A stretch of DNA of 64,000 bases from Pedobacter psychroterrae (GTDB lineage: Bacteria > Bacteroidota > Bacteroidia > Sphingobacteriales > Sphingobacteriaceae). Both the position numbers and the translations under genes were made by a program. Shown here in pieces: positions 9,360-17,864 of the stretch; position 1 is the first letter of the stretch; the number at the start of each line of letters is the position of its first letter. Under the pieces are notes generated by a model, which ran no database searches, was not told where the DNA came from, and saw only the letters and a program-made list of their open reading frames with translations. Location of the stretch: positions 744,001-808,000 of the forward strand of contig NZ_SJSL01000002.1 of assembly GCF_004331695.1 (NCBI RefSeq). Direction: 5' to 3'.

Positions 9360-9989
9360 TCAGATCAGCTTATGCAGATAGGCATATTTGATCAGGCCTA
9401 TTGTGGTGGCGCACTGTGTTTTACGGAGCAGGTTTTTGCGGTGGGTCTCCACTGTCCGCTCACTGATAAAGAGTTTTTCGGCTATCTGCCGGCTGTTGAG
9501 CTCCTGGGTCAGGAGTTTTAAAATCTCAATTTCCCGGCTCGTGAGTTCATTAGCATGCAGGCCTGAGGACTTTTCTTCGTGTAACAATACACGGGTTACT
9601 TCGGGGCTCCAATATTGCCTGCCCGCCTGTATCGCATCTATGGCATGAGAAAGCTCTTCCAGTGCATATTTTTTTAAGATGTAAGCATCCAGTCCGGCTT
9701 TCATTACCGCATTGATGATGGCGGGCTCGTCGTGCATGCTGAGCATGATGATCTTAAGATCAGGGAACTGAGATTTGGCTCTTTTTACCAGTTCCAGTCC
9801 GTCGATATCGGGCATGGAATAGTCGGTAATCATCAGGTCTATGTGGTCTTTGGCAAGGTAAGCAAGTGCAAATCCGGCAGAAGAAGCCGTTGCGCTAACC
9901 CTAAGATCAGTTCGTGTGGAAAGCATCGACTTTAGGCCGTCTATCATAATGGCATGGTCGTCTACCAGCAGCACTTTTGTCATAACCAA
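9360..9989 (-). CDS. NarL/FixJ-type response regulator
   Basis: A receiver domain (about 4-120) carries the acidic pair Asp10-Asp11, the phosphoacceptor Asp56 in MITDYSMPD and Lys at about 106 (ILKKYALEE). A LuxR-type HTH follows (about 145-209, LTSREIEILKLLTQ and SERTVETHRKNLLRK). Either Met1 or Met3 could start it. It is divergent from the TPR histidine kinase at 10079, 89 bases away, which is almost certainly its partner. The pair resembles two-component systems of Bacteroidota that link growth state to transcription. The target genes are not evident. Confidence 0.92.
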   Translation of the reverse strand: MVMTKVLLVDDHAIMIDGLKSMLSTRTDLRVSATASSAGFALAYLAKDHIDLMITDYSMPDIDGLELVKRAKSQFPDLKIIMLSMHDEPAIINAVMKAGLDAYILKKYALEELSHAIDAIQAGRQYWSPEVTRVLLHEEKSSGLHANELTSREIEILKLLTQELNSRQIAEKLFISERTVETHRKNLLRKTQCATTIGLIKYAYLHKLI

Positions 9990-10078
9990 AATCCTGAGTA
10001 AATAATTTAATATCCCTGATGTAAATATCTAAAAAATATACGATCTTTTATGTCTAAGTAACAGCCAAGTAAATCTTT

Positions 10079-12121
10079 ATGTGTCTATTTTCCAGTAAAT
10101 GCGGTCTTTGTGCTACTAAATCTATATTTGTTGTTTTTTTCATCATGTTATCTCTATCTGCAAATGGACAGAACCTAAAGAAAATAACATGGAAGCTGCA
10201 GCTAATTGATTCTCTGGTAGGCGCCAAATCGATTGGTGAGGCTGCGAAAGAATTTAAACAATTTACAGCTACATATGACACGGCAAAGTTGTCCGGTAAA
10301 AATGGGCGCTATCATTTTGTAAAAGCACTGATAGCGGATAATGCTGAGGGAGCGCATAATCTAGCGATGAAAGAGTATGAAAAGTCGCTCGCCATCTATA
10401 CGGCTGCTAATGACCTGGAGCAAGTAGCCAAGGTAAACAGTAATATAGGTAATGTGCATATCGCGTTAAACCAGTTTGATGAGGCATTGGTGTACAAAAA
10501 TAAGGCGCTGAACTATTTTAAGAACTATCCGGAGAGGGAAGAGTATATCATCACGATAGGTGGTATAGCGCAGATTTACCTGAATAAGGGCGCATATCTG
10601 AAATCTGCGCAACTGTATATGCAATTCTTGCGTTATTACGAAAAAAAGCGGGATACGCTGAAGATCGGCAATGCCTATTTCCGGATTGGGCTGGCGTATG
10701 ACTATGCAGACATGGTGAAACAGGCAAAGGCCTATTATTTACGGGCCGTTAAGATCAGGGAGCAACTAAAAGACACCGTAGGTCTGATGAATACCTATAA
10801 CAACCTTGGAATTGTGAATAAGAATAGCGGAAAGCCCGATTCCGCTATCTATTTTTATAACGAGTCGCTAAGACTTGCCGCCCTTACCGGCATGAACAGG
10901 TATAAGATCAATCCGCTGATCAACCTGGGGGTGGTATACCGGCAGACGAAGCAAAACAGCAAGGCAATAAACTATTATGAACAGGCACAGGCCATCTGCA
11001 TAGCTGAGGGCAAGGAGGGGCAGCTGTTTACTGTGAAAAACAATATTGGGTTTTTATACAATTCACTGGAGGAGTTTACAAATGCGCTGCCCTATACAAA
11101 AGCTGCGGCTGAATTTTCCCTGCAGAAGGGTACGCTGGAAGATAAAGTTGAATACCTGCAAAATTATGCTGTATCGCTCCATGGATTGCGGCGCAGCGGG
11201 GAGGCCTTCGATATGCTGTTGAAAAGCAAGGTCTATGCTGATTCGCTGTACGATACAAAAAATACGGAGCAAATGGCAGAACTGAGCGCCAAATATGAAG
11301 ATGAAAAGAAGGCGCAGCTAATAGAGATCCTGAACCAGGAAACGGCCATACAGAAGCTGCAGTTACGTCAGCGAAGCATTGTCTTTGCTTCGGCTATAGT
11401 GATACTGCTTGGCGCTGCATTTTCCATTTACCTGATCCAGAACAGGCGCAAGCTTAAAGCCGAGTCCAGGTTGCAGCAGCAGCTTTACGACCAGCAGCAG
11501 CAGGCGACAAAAGAGCTGCTTTATGCGGAGGAACGGGAAAGACGCCGCATCGCTACTGACCTCCATGATGGGGTAGGACAAATGCTTTCTGCCGCATTGA
11601 TGAAGATTGGAGAGGCACACAACCAGACAGAGGAGCATTCAGCAGCGTGGAAGGCGACCGAACAAGCGAAGATACTGCTGACTGAGAGTTACGACGAAAT
11701 GAGGAGTATATCACACCAGATGATGCCCAATGCGTTGCTTAAAGCAGGACTGGCATCTTCTGTAAAAGATTTCCTGGAGAAAATAGGAGCTGGTCAGCTT
11801 AAGGTTTCGCTGGATGTAGTGGGTTTGGATGAGCGCCTGGATGAGCATACTGAAACAGTGCTGTACAGGGTGATCCAGGAGGCGGTCAACAATGTGGTAA
11901 AGCATGCGGATGCATCTAAACTCAGCATACAGCTGATCAGGGATGCAGAAGGTTTGTCATTGACGATAGAAGATAATGGGAAAGGCTTTGACAAAGAGGC
12001 CATGAACGATCTGGACGGCATTGGCCTGAATAATATCAGGAGCCGTATTGCCTTGTTGGGCGGGACAGTGGATATTGACTCGGCTATAGGGAAAGGTACG
12101 TTATTGGCTATTCACCTTTAA
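10079..12121 (+). CDS. TPR-domain sensor histidine kinase (HisKA_3 / NarX-like)
   Basis: An N-terminal hydrophobic export segment (FVVFFIMLSLSANGQ) is followed by about seven TPR repeats (about 50-410, with NLGIVNKNSGKPDSAIYFYN-like units). A coiled segment, one membrane helix (about 434-454) and a HisKA_3 dimerisation domain with His496 in TDLHDGVGQ come next. A HATPase_c domain ends the protein, with EAVNNVVKHA and DNGKGFD motifs. The TPR region would be periplasmic. Its kinase type pairs with NarL-like regulators such as the divergent gene at 9360-9989. Its 3' end overlaps the convergent cytochrome-dehydrogenase gene by 21 bp. The true start could be an internal Met near residue 23. Confidence 0.9.
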   Translation: MCLFSSKCGLCATKSIFVVFFIMLSLSANGQNLKKITWKLQLIDSLVGAKSIGEAAKEFKQFTATYDTAKLSGKNGRYHFVKALIADNAEGAHNLAMKEYEKSLAIYTAANDLEQVAKVNSNIGNVHIALNQFDEALVYKNKALNYFKNYPEREEYIITIGGIAQIYLNKGAYLKSAQLYMQFLRYYEKKRDTLKIGNAYFRIGLAYDYADMVKQAKAYYLRAVKIREQLKDTVGLMNTYNNLGIVNKNSGKPDSAIYFYNESLRLAALTGMNRYKINPLINLGVVYRQTKQNSKAINYYEQAQAICIAEGKEGQLFTVKNNIGFLYNSLEEFTNALPYTKAAAEFSLQKGTLEDKVEYLQNYAVSLHGLRRSGEAFDMLLKSKVYADSLYDTKNTEQMAELSAKYEDEKKAQLIEILNQETAIQKLQLRQRSIVFASAIVILLGAAFSIYLIQNRRKLKAESRLQQQLYDQQQQATKELLYAEERERRRIATDLHDGVGQMLSAALMKIGEAHNQTEEHSAAWKATEQAKILLTESYDEMRSISHQMMPNALLKAGLASSVKDFLEKIGAGQLKVSLDVVGLDERLDEHTETVLYRVIQEAVNNVVKHADASKLSIQLIRDAEGLSLTIEDNGKGFDKEAMNDLDGIGLNNIRSRIALLGGTVDIDSAIGKGTLLAIHL

Positions 12122-13864
12122 AAGGCAATCTTTTAGCTTCCACATTTTTCCATCTGTTTTGGTGTAGATAAACAGATCTCCTCCGGTACCGGCTCCAAAG
12201 CGCAAATCTGCTTTTGATTGCTTAGTAATCTCCCTGAAAGTAGATGATGTACCGTTAAAGCTAAGGCCGAATTCCTGAATAGTTGCCTGACGCCCCTGAA
12301 TAAGGGATTCAGTAGCTACGTAAAAGATCCGGCCCTGAACAATATCTCCAAATATATATTTGTTCTTTAGGCTGGCGATCTTACCTGTATACACAAATCC
12401 TCCTGATATTGCGTTTCCTTCATCATGGTCATATTGTAATACCGGATAGGTAATTCCTTTATCATCAGCAGGCAATGCATACACCTTGTTCATTTTTCCC
12501 TGATAATTCATTAGGAAAGTACCCTCCCGGTATGGCCAGCCATAATCGGCACCCGCTATGCCTATATTTAATTCTTCTACATTATTTAGTCCTATATCTG
12601 TAATCAGCATTTTGCCATCAGGGGTCCAGGATATGCGATTTGGATTGCGAAATCCTCTTGCAAAGATTTCTCCAAGAGATTTTGGATTATTGTCTGACGC
12701 ATATGGATTGATAGACGGTATTCCATATTTTCCGTTGGTGCTGTTACGGCCTCTGGGGTCTATCCTTAGTACAGATCCCCATAGGGTACTGCTGGAATTA
12801 CAGAGCTGAGAAAGTCCGTCTTCTGCTGATCCGCCGTCGCCAATACCAATATATAACAGGCCATAATCCGGAGAGCCAGGGCCGGACAGTGGATTGAAAG
12901 TTATTTCCTGCATCCCATGTACAGATCCTGGCATGTTAATGCGCAGTAACTCTCTGGAAGTGCCTGTAAAGACAGTGTCTGCTTTGGATAAATCAATTTT
13001 CCATTCTGATACCACCCATTGCAGGGTCACCCTGATGTCGGCAGGATAGCCAAAATCAGCCATTGCGGCATCTTTCTTTTCTGCATGACTGGTATAGAAA
13101 AGTCCATTGCGATAGAAATCAGGGTGGAAGGCGTAACTGCCAAAGCCAGTGGCATGGCCGGGAACATGAATAAAATTTGGAAGGAGTTTGGTCATGTCCA
13201 TTACCTTACGGAATTTGTTTCCGCTAAGCTCATAAAGGATGCCCCTGATGTCTTCCAGAAATACCTTTTCTTTTTTGCCTTTCAGTACAACCATCTTGTT
13301 TACTCTGGCAGCAGGACCTTGCTGTGCGGTCCTTGGTGCGGTAGCCCATTCTTCAAGTTGCAGGGTTAAAGCCGATTGGGCTATCTTTTCGGGAATAGGG
13401 TTGTCCAATACAATTCCCAGGGTACTGTCATTGTTACTGGTAGTTAAGACGGGCTTCTGAGTATGTATGAAGCTAAGGATAGCCTTGAGCTCAGTGTCTT
13501 TTAATTGTGTCTGCGCCGGCATAGGAATTTTGTACTTATTGAACAGACTTACCGCTCTTTTATCACCGGAAGAGATCAGTTGTTGCGGATTGCGGACGAA
13601 TTTAGTTAGCCATTGATAGGATACCTCCGCCGTAACGCCCGACAGATTTGGCCCGATACCCTGCTGTTTGAAATTATGGCAGGAGGCGCAGTTTTCCTGG
13701 AAAAGTAGCTGACCTTGTGAAATGACCTGCTTGCTGCTGCTATAATTATTATTGGCAGACTGAGCACTGGAAGAAACTGTCCAGCATAATAAAAGAAGGG
13801 TAAATATATGGTGTATAGACCTGTATAGACAGGGAGCGATTTTATAAGTTGCTTTTCGGTTCAA
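12101..13864 (-). CDS. Cytochrome c fused to glucose/sorbosone dehydrogenase-type beta-propeller
   Basis: After an export signal (about 1-35) comes a mono-heme cytochrome c domain with Cys59-A-S-Cys62-His63 and a candidate axial Met in IPMPAQ (about 114). A soluble quinoprotein glucose dehydrogenase-type propeller (GSDH, PF07995; about 190-575) follows, with RGFRNPNR, DIGLNNVEELN and GADYGWPYREG. PQQ is the usual cofactor of characterised relatives, but no PQQ synthesis gene is visible here. The fusion makes a self-contained periplasmic aldose or polyol oxidase that hands electrons to the respiratory chain. It is divergent from a DUF1080 gene, again pairing an oxidase with a putative keto-glycoside hydrolase. 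Confidence 0.88.
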   Translation of the reverse strand: MNRKATYKIAPCLYRSIHHIFTLLLLCWTVSSSAQSANNNYSSSKQVISQGQLLFQENCASCHNFKQQGIGPNLSGVTAEVSYQWLTKFVRNPQQLISSGDKRAVSLFNKYKIPMPAQTQLKDTELKAILSFIHTQKPVLTTSNNDSTLGIVLDNPIPEKIAQSALTLQLEEWATAPRTAQQGPAARVNKMVVLKGKKEKVFLEDIRGILYELSGNKFRKVMDMTKLLPNFIHVPGHATGFGSYAFHPDFYRNGLFYTSHAEKKDAAMADFGYPADIRVTLQWVVSEWKIDLSKADTVFTGTSRELLRINMPGSVHGMQEITFNPLSGPGSPDYGLLYIGIGDGGSAEDGLSQLCNSSSTLWGSVLRIDPRGRNSTNGKYGIPSINPYASDNNPKSLGEIFARGFRNPNRISWTPDGKMLITDIGLNNVEELNIGIAGADYGWPYREGTFLMNYQGKMNKVYALPADDKGITYPVLQYDHDEGNAISGGFVYTGKIASLKNKYIFGDIVQGRIFYVATESLIQGRQATIQEFGLSFNGTSSTFREITKQSKADLRFGAGTGGDLFIYTKTDGKMWKLKDCLLKVNSQ

Positions 13865-13990
13865 AAGAAAGGTATAGATTTGGTTAGAAGCTGTTAATTT
13901 ATTTCAGCGATAAAGATACTTATTAAGTATGTTTTTGTCAGCTGAATATCGTTGATTTTGAATAAATAGTTTAACTTTATTGATGCAATT

Positions 13991-14659
13991 ATGAAAAGAA
14001 CCCTCCTGTTATTTGTGCTTTTTCCATGCTGGTTAGCAAATGCACAAAGTGATAAAATGAAACCCATCTTTAACGGTAAGAATCTGGAAGGCTGGACAAA
14101 GTTTCTGCAGAAACAAGGTGCCACTAAAGACCCTCAAAATGTTTTCAAAGTGGAGAACGGTGAACTTCATGTTTCAGGACAGGAGTTTGGTTATGTGGCG
14201 ACCACTAAAAGTTACCAGGACTTTCACCTGTCGCTGGAATTTAAATGGGGTGAAAAGAAATATCCGCCCCGTGAGCGCGACAAGAGAGATGCCGGGATCT
14301 GTTTTAATGTGGAAATGCTGGGCAATAAAATCTGGCCGAAGTCTGTTGAGTGCCAGATACAAGAGGGTGACGTAGGCGACCTGTGGTTAATAGATAGCGT
14401 AACGGCATTTGTGGACGGAATTAGCACCGAACCTAAAGATTATGCACAGGTAAAGAAAATAAGAGATGGAGAGTTGCCGCATGGGGAATGGAACAGGGTA
14501 GAGGTGATCTCAAAAAAAGGCAAGTTTAGTTTTCTAGTAAACGGAATATTGGTGAACGAGGGTGAATACATGAGTGTAACCAGTGGCAGGATACTACTGC
14601 AGTCTGAAGGTGCTGAGGTATATTACCGGAATATTAAAGTGGAAGAATATACGCTATAG
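13991..14659 (+). CDS. Secreted DUF1080 / 3-keto-disaccharide hydrolase family protein
   Basis: The signal peptide is residues 1-19 (CWLANAQ). One beta-sandwich domain follows, with the family markers FNGKNLEGWTKF, VENGELHVSGQEFGYVATT and a central RDAGICFNVEML / SVECQIQEGDVGD stretch typical of this branch. It differs clearly in sequence from the DUF1080 protein at 4520, so the two are not a recent duplication. The gene starts 126 bases from the divergent cytochrome c-dehydrogenase gene and the two probably share a regulatory region. A TTGATTTTGA ... TAACTTTAT stretch before the ATG is promoter-like. Role inferred: cleavage of oxidised (3-keto) glycosides in the periplasm. Confidence 0.85.
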   Translation: MKRTLLLFVLFPCWLANAQSDKMKPIFNGKNLEGWTKFLQKQGATKDPQNVFKVENGELHVSGQEFGYVATTKSYQDFHLSLEFKWGEKKYPPRERDKRDAGICFNVEMLGNKIWPKSVECQIQEGDVGDLWLIDSVTAFVDGISTEPKDYAQVKKIRDGELPHGEWNRVEVISKKGKFSFLVNGILVNEGEYMSVTSGRILLQSEGAEVYYRNIKVEEYTL

Positions 14660-14677
14660 TCTACTGTCGTTCGTGGT

Positions 14678-15871
14678 TCAACCAGCCGTTATGACTGTGC
14701 CATCTTCCAATGTGACAGATCTTAAGATTACTTTTATGTGATCGACTCCGGGGAAAGAGCCCAGTTGAAAACTTGATGTGCTTACTAATCCGGGATCGAA
14801 AAATCCGGTTGCCTGACAACCAATGAACGTACTGCCTTGTGTTGCTTCCTTAATGATCTGATCATCTTTATCATAGCATGAAACATCGAATGTCACATAC
14901 TTTAATGTCTTGGTAGAATTATTTTTAAATGTTAGGTCAACGGTGACAATACCCGCGGAAGTTACATTACTGATCTTGGAGTTTTGAAGTGTTATATATG
15001 AATCTGCAATTTCTTTTGCGGCCACGATGTAAGAATTGCTGGTAAGCGTACCTATGGAAGCTTGAAAGACGTAATCGCCGGGTTTATCGGTTTTAAAGGA
15101 AGTTCCTGAAAAGGGGGTTCCACTAATAGTCAATTTATAGGGGTCGTTCAACACTTTACCAGTTATGTCAGTAACCCTCACTCTAAACACAGCTTCGTCT
15201 TTATTGTTGGCTTTAATGATTCCCAGATATCGATCTGAATCAAGAATTATTTTGAACGGTTTTCCTTCAACTTCATCAGTGGCCCTGATCATAATTTTGT
15301 TGCTTTGCAAGCTGCCGAAAGAAGCCTGAACAGTATATTCTCCTTTTACAGCAGTTTTAAAGGTATTGTCACTTGGAGTTTCATTCACTGTGAAAGAGCA
15401 GATTACAGGTAGAACTACCCCATTTATATCGGTCACCTTACAATGGAAGATCACTTCCTGTACATCGTTGGCCATAATTTCAGCCCTGTCTGCACTCAGC
15501 TCAATTTTGTGGGCACTGCCGGCCTGATCGCCAATAGCGGTGACAGTATAGGTGTTGCTGACAATTTTACCAATTGAGGCCTGGAAGACATAATTTCCAG
15601 GGGTGCCAGTTTTAAAAGAACTTCCGTTATATTTTTCACCATTGAGCATTATATCGCAGGAAGTATTTATCTCTATTCCATTGATATCTTTAACGCTACA
15701 TTTTAAATTCACTTCTTCCTTATTGTCCGCCTTTATTGTGGTTCCGGAGTTGTCGGAAGAATTTATTGCAAAAATCACTATAGCGTGAGGTGCTGGTGCT
15801 TTAGGATCAGGCTTTTTACAGCCTGATAACAGCAAAATGGTCGCAAAAAACAGCAATGATATTTGTTTCAT
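14678..15871 (-). CDS. Lipoprotein with three tandem Ig-like repeats
   Basis: The Met at 15871 is preferred to the one at 15889 because it begins a compact lipoprotein signal (LLFFATILLLSGC, then KKPDPKAP). Three repeats of about 85 residues follow (about 25-105, 110-185, 190-275). Each has a KAN/MAND-x-x-EV start, a VxDI(N/T)G core, F-K-T, a (D/N/E)Y(V/T)(F/V)QAS turn and a final SN-x-(Y/I) strand, like Big-type Ig domains. The last 100 residues form a different beta-rich domain. It lies downstream of, and on the same strand as, the SusCD pair, but a hairpin and about 300 bases separate them. A surface glycan-binding or adhesin-like role is plausible, not shown. Confidence 0.75.
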   Translation of the reverse strand: MKQISLLFFATILLLSGCKKPDPKAPAPHAIVIFAINSSDNSGTTIKADNKEEVNLKCSVKDINGIEINTSCDIMLNGEKYNGSSFKTGTPGNYVFQASIGKIVSNTYTVTAIGDQAGSAHKIELSADRAEIMANDVQEVIFHCKVTDINGVVLPVICSFTVNETPSDNTFKTAVKGEYTVQASFGSLQSNKIMIRATDEVEGKPFKIILDSDRYLGIIKANNKDEAVFRVRVTDITGKVLNDPYKLTISGTPFSGTSFKTDKPGDYVFQASIGTLTSNSYIVAAKEIADSYITLQNSKISNVTSAGIVTVDLTFKNNSTKTLKYVTFDVSCYDKDDQIIKEATQGSTFIGCQATGFFDPGLVSTSSFQLGSFPGVDHIKVILRSVTLEDGTVITAG

Positions 15872-16085
15872 AGGAGTAATGACTAGCATAAGTTTTCAGG
15901 TGAGGCGCTGAGAACTGGCCCGGGATATCCTAGTGGCCTTACTATAAAGATACGAAATTTCTGGAGACAACGTCCTGCCTTAATGCAAATTCATACACTT
16001 TAGAGAGGGAACTGGCGAAGATGCTGAAGCATTTCATCAATCTGGATGATTCAAAAATGCAGTGATCAAGAATGTAAAAGAGGAT

Positions 16086-16116
16086 GTTTAGCCAGGGGTT
16101 CGTTCCCTGGCTAAAC
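16086..16116 (-). terminator. Hairpin terminator after susD-like gene
   Basis: A perfect 12-bp inverted repeat (GTTTAGCCAGGG / CCCTGGCTAAAC) has a 7-base loop. Reading leftward it is followed by a CTCTTTTAC stretch. It lies 55 bases past the stop of the SusD gene and would end the SusCD transcript before the Ig-repeat lipoprotein. The rest of 15872-16170 shows no gene I can support. Confidence 0.65.
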
Positions 16117-16170
16117 ATCCCAATAATGTGTTCGGTGGATATTGCTGGGCGCAATTAACTCCACCCGTAC

Positions 16171-17844
16171 TTAATAACCCGGGTTTTGAACCAAATACCC
16201 TGGCAAATTAGATGCGCCATCAATTGCCGTTTGAGGAATAGGGAAAAGTCTTTTTCGCACATCAGTGTTCTTTTTTTCTGTCCAGATACCTTCGTATTTT
16301 CCGAAACGGATCATATCTGTACGTCTGACCATCTCCCAATAGAACTCAAATCCCCTCTCCCTGAATAAAAGGTCGAGTGTGATATTAGTAAGCGGTGCCG
16401 CAGGCGTAGTCGCTGTTCTAGCTGCTCTAACCATATTAACATCAGCTAAAGCAGATGCATCGCCTTTCCTAAGCTTTGCTTCAGCACGCATCAGATAAAT
16501 ATCTGCAAGACGCAGGATAATGATATCATGCTCTCCAAAATTTCTACCACTTACTGAAGTTTTACTAAACTCATATTTTGAAACACGATAACCCGTGTTG
16601 TAATTACTTCCAGCAACTGTGTAGTCCACAATTTCTGTGAAATCCACGGCCAGGGTAGGTCTGCTACGCGTATCATAGAAAAGCTTGTCCACTTGCATCT
16701 TTCCATCTGGACATTTTAAAAACACACCATTACGTCTGATTAAGCCATATTGTTGTCCACGTAAGATCCCGCGATTGATATTAAAGCTAGCAGCATCCAC
16801 GCAACCAGTAGCTGATGGCAGATTTTGCTTGAAAAAACGAGGATCTGCAATGGCAGGATCCACCGCGCCATTCGCCTCAACCCAAGTTCTGTAGAAATCT
16901 GAAGTAATAGCCGGACCATCTGTTCCATTCGCACCTGTATATGCGGGCAATGGAAACTGATCGCCAGAGATGGAGAAGTACCCTAAACGGTTATGCCCGT
17001 TTAAATCAGCACGCTGGTCTACCGCAAAAATCAATTCCTTATTCGTGTGATTGTTGTCGCTAAACAATGAGAAGTAATCTGGTGATAGATTATACTGGCC
17101 AGCACTAATAATCTTATTACAATAGTCAATCGCTTTATCTAAATCATCGTTGGTAAACGTAACAGTTGGAGCATATACATTTCTGTAAACGGCTGCGTTC
17201 ATGTGTAGTCTTGCAAGCAAGCCCCACACCGCTCCTTTTGTAATTCTACCCGGACCAGTAGTTGTCTCAACAACAGGCTCTATTGACAGTAACTCAGACT
17301 TGATGTATTCAACAGCCTCATCGCCTCTTAAGATCTTCGATGTTTCACTAGCATCATCTTTCACAAACACCAACCCATAAAGGTCTAACAAAAGCATATT
17401 ATAATAGGCTCTCATACCTTTTGCTTCAGCTGCGAAAAGCTTAGCGCTAGGGTCAGGATTAGTTGGAAGTGCATTAATTGCTGTCACACTCCTCGATATT
17501 CCAATGAGGATATTGTTCCAGGTGTTCCTTACGTTCACATCGGTACTGATATTCTCATGCTGATGCAATTGAAGATAGATACCATTATCTCCCCAATCAG
17601 TTCCGCCACGGAAAGGCAGGATCGCCTCATCTGTAGAAATTTCCTGTAGGGCAAAATAGTTAGTATGGATAAAGATGTCTTCTAACTTAGCATATACAGG
17701 AGCTATGATACCTTCGGCCTGTTGTTTATCATTAAGCCCGGCAACAGAAGATTCGTCGAGTACTTTTTCTTCCAGTTTCGAGCAACTGTAAGTTGCTGTC
17801 AAGCCTATAAAAGCTAGCAACAGCATCAATATTTTATTTTTCAT
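16171..17844 (-). CDS. SusD/RagB-family outer-membrane lipoprotein
   Basis: A lipoprotein signal ends at Cys21 (TATYSC). The 557-residue length and the SusD layout are normal. TPR helices lie in the first half (AKGMRAYYNMLLLDLYGLVFV, WGLLARLHMNAAVY). The C-terminal RxADIYLMRAEA and LLFRERGFEFYWEMVRRTDMIRFGK signatures are typical of the RagB/SusD C-terminal domain. It caps the substrate channel of the SusC protein encoded 20 bases upstream. Ligand specificity cannot be read from the sequence. There is no adjacent sigma/anti-sigma pair, unlike the second SusCD system in this window. Confidence 0.93.
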   Translation of the reverse strand: MKNKILMLLLAFIGLTATYSCSKLEEKVLDESSVAGLNDKQQAEGIIAPVYAKLEDIFIHTNYFALQEISTDEAILPFRGGTDWGDNGIYLQLHQHENISTDVNVRNTWNNILIGISRSVTAINALPTNPDPSAKLFAAEAKGMRAYYNMLLLDLYGLVFVKDDASETSKILRGDEAVEYIKSELLSIEPVVETTTGPGRITKGAVWGLLARLHMNAAVYRNVYAPTVTFTNDDLDKAIDYCNKIISAGQYNLSPDYFSLFSDNNHTNKELIFAVDQRADLNGHNRLGYFSISGDQFPLPAYTGANGTDGPAITSDFYRTWVEANGAVDPAIADPRFFKQNLPSATGCVDAASFNINRGILRGQQYGLIRRNGVFLKCPDGKMQVDKLFYDTRSRPTLAVDFTEIVDYTVAGSNYNTGYRVSKYEFSKTSVSGRNFGEHDIIILRLADIYLMRAEAKLRKGDASALADVNMVRAARTATTPAAPLTNITLDLLFRERGFEFYWEMVRRTDMIRFGKYEGIWTEKKNTDVRKRLFPIPQTAIDGASNLPGYLVQNPGY

Positions 17845-17864
17845 ACTTTATGACTTAAAACGTA

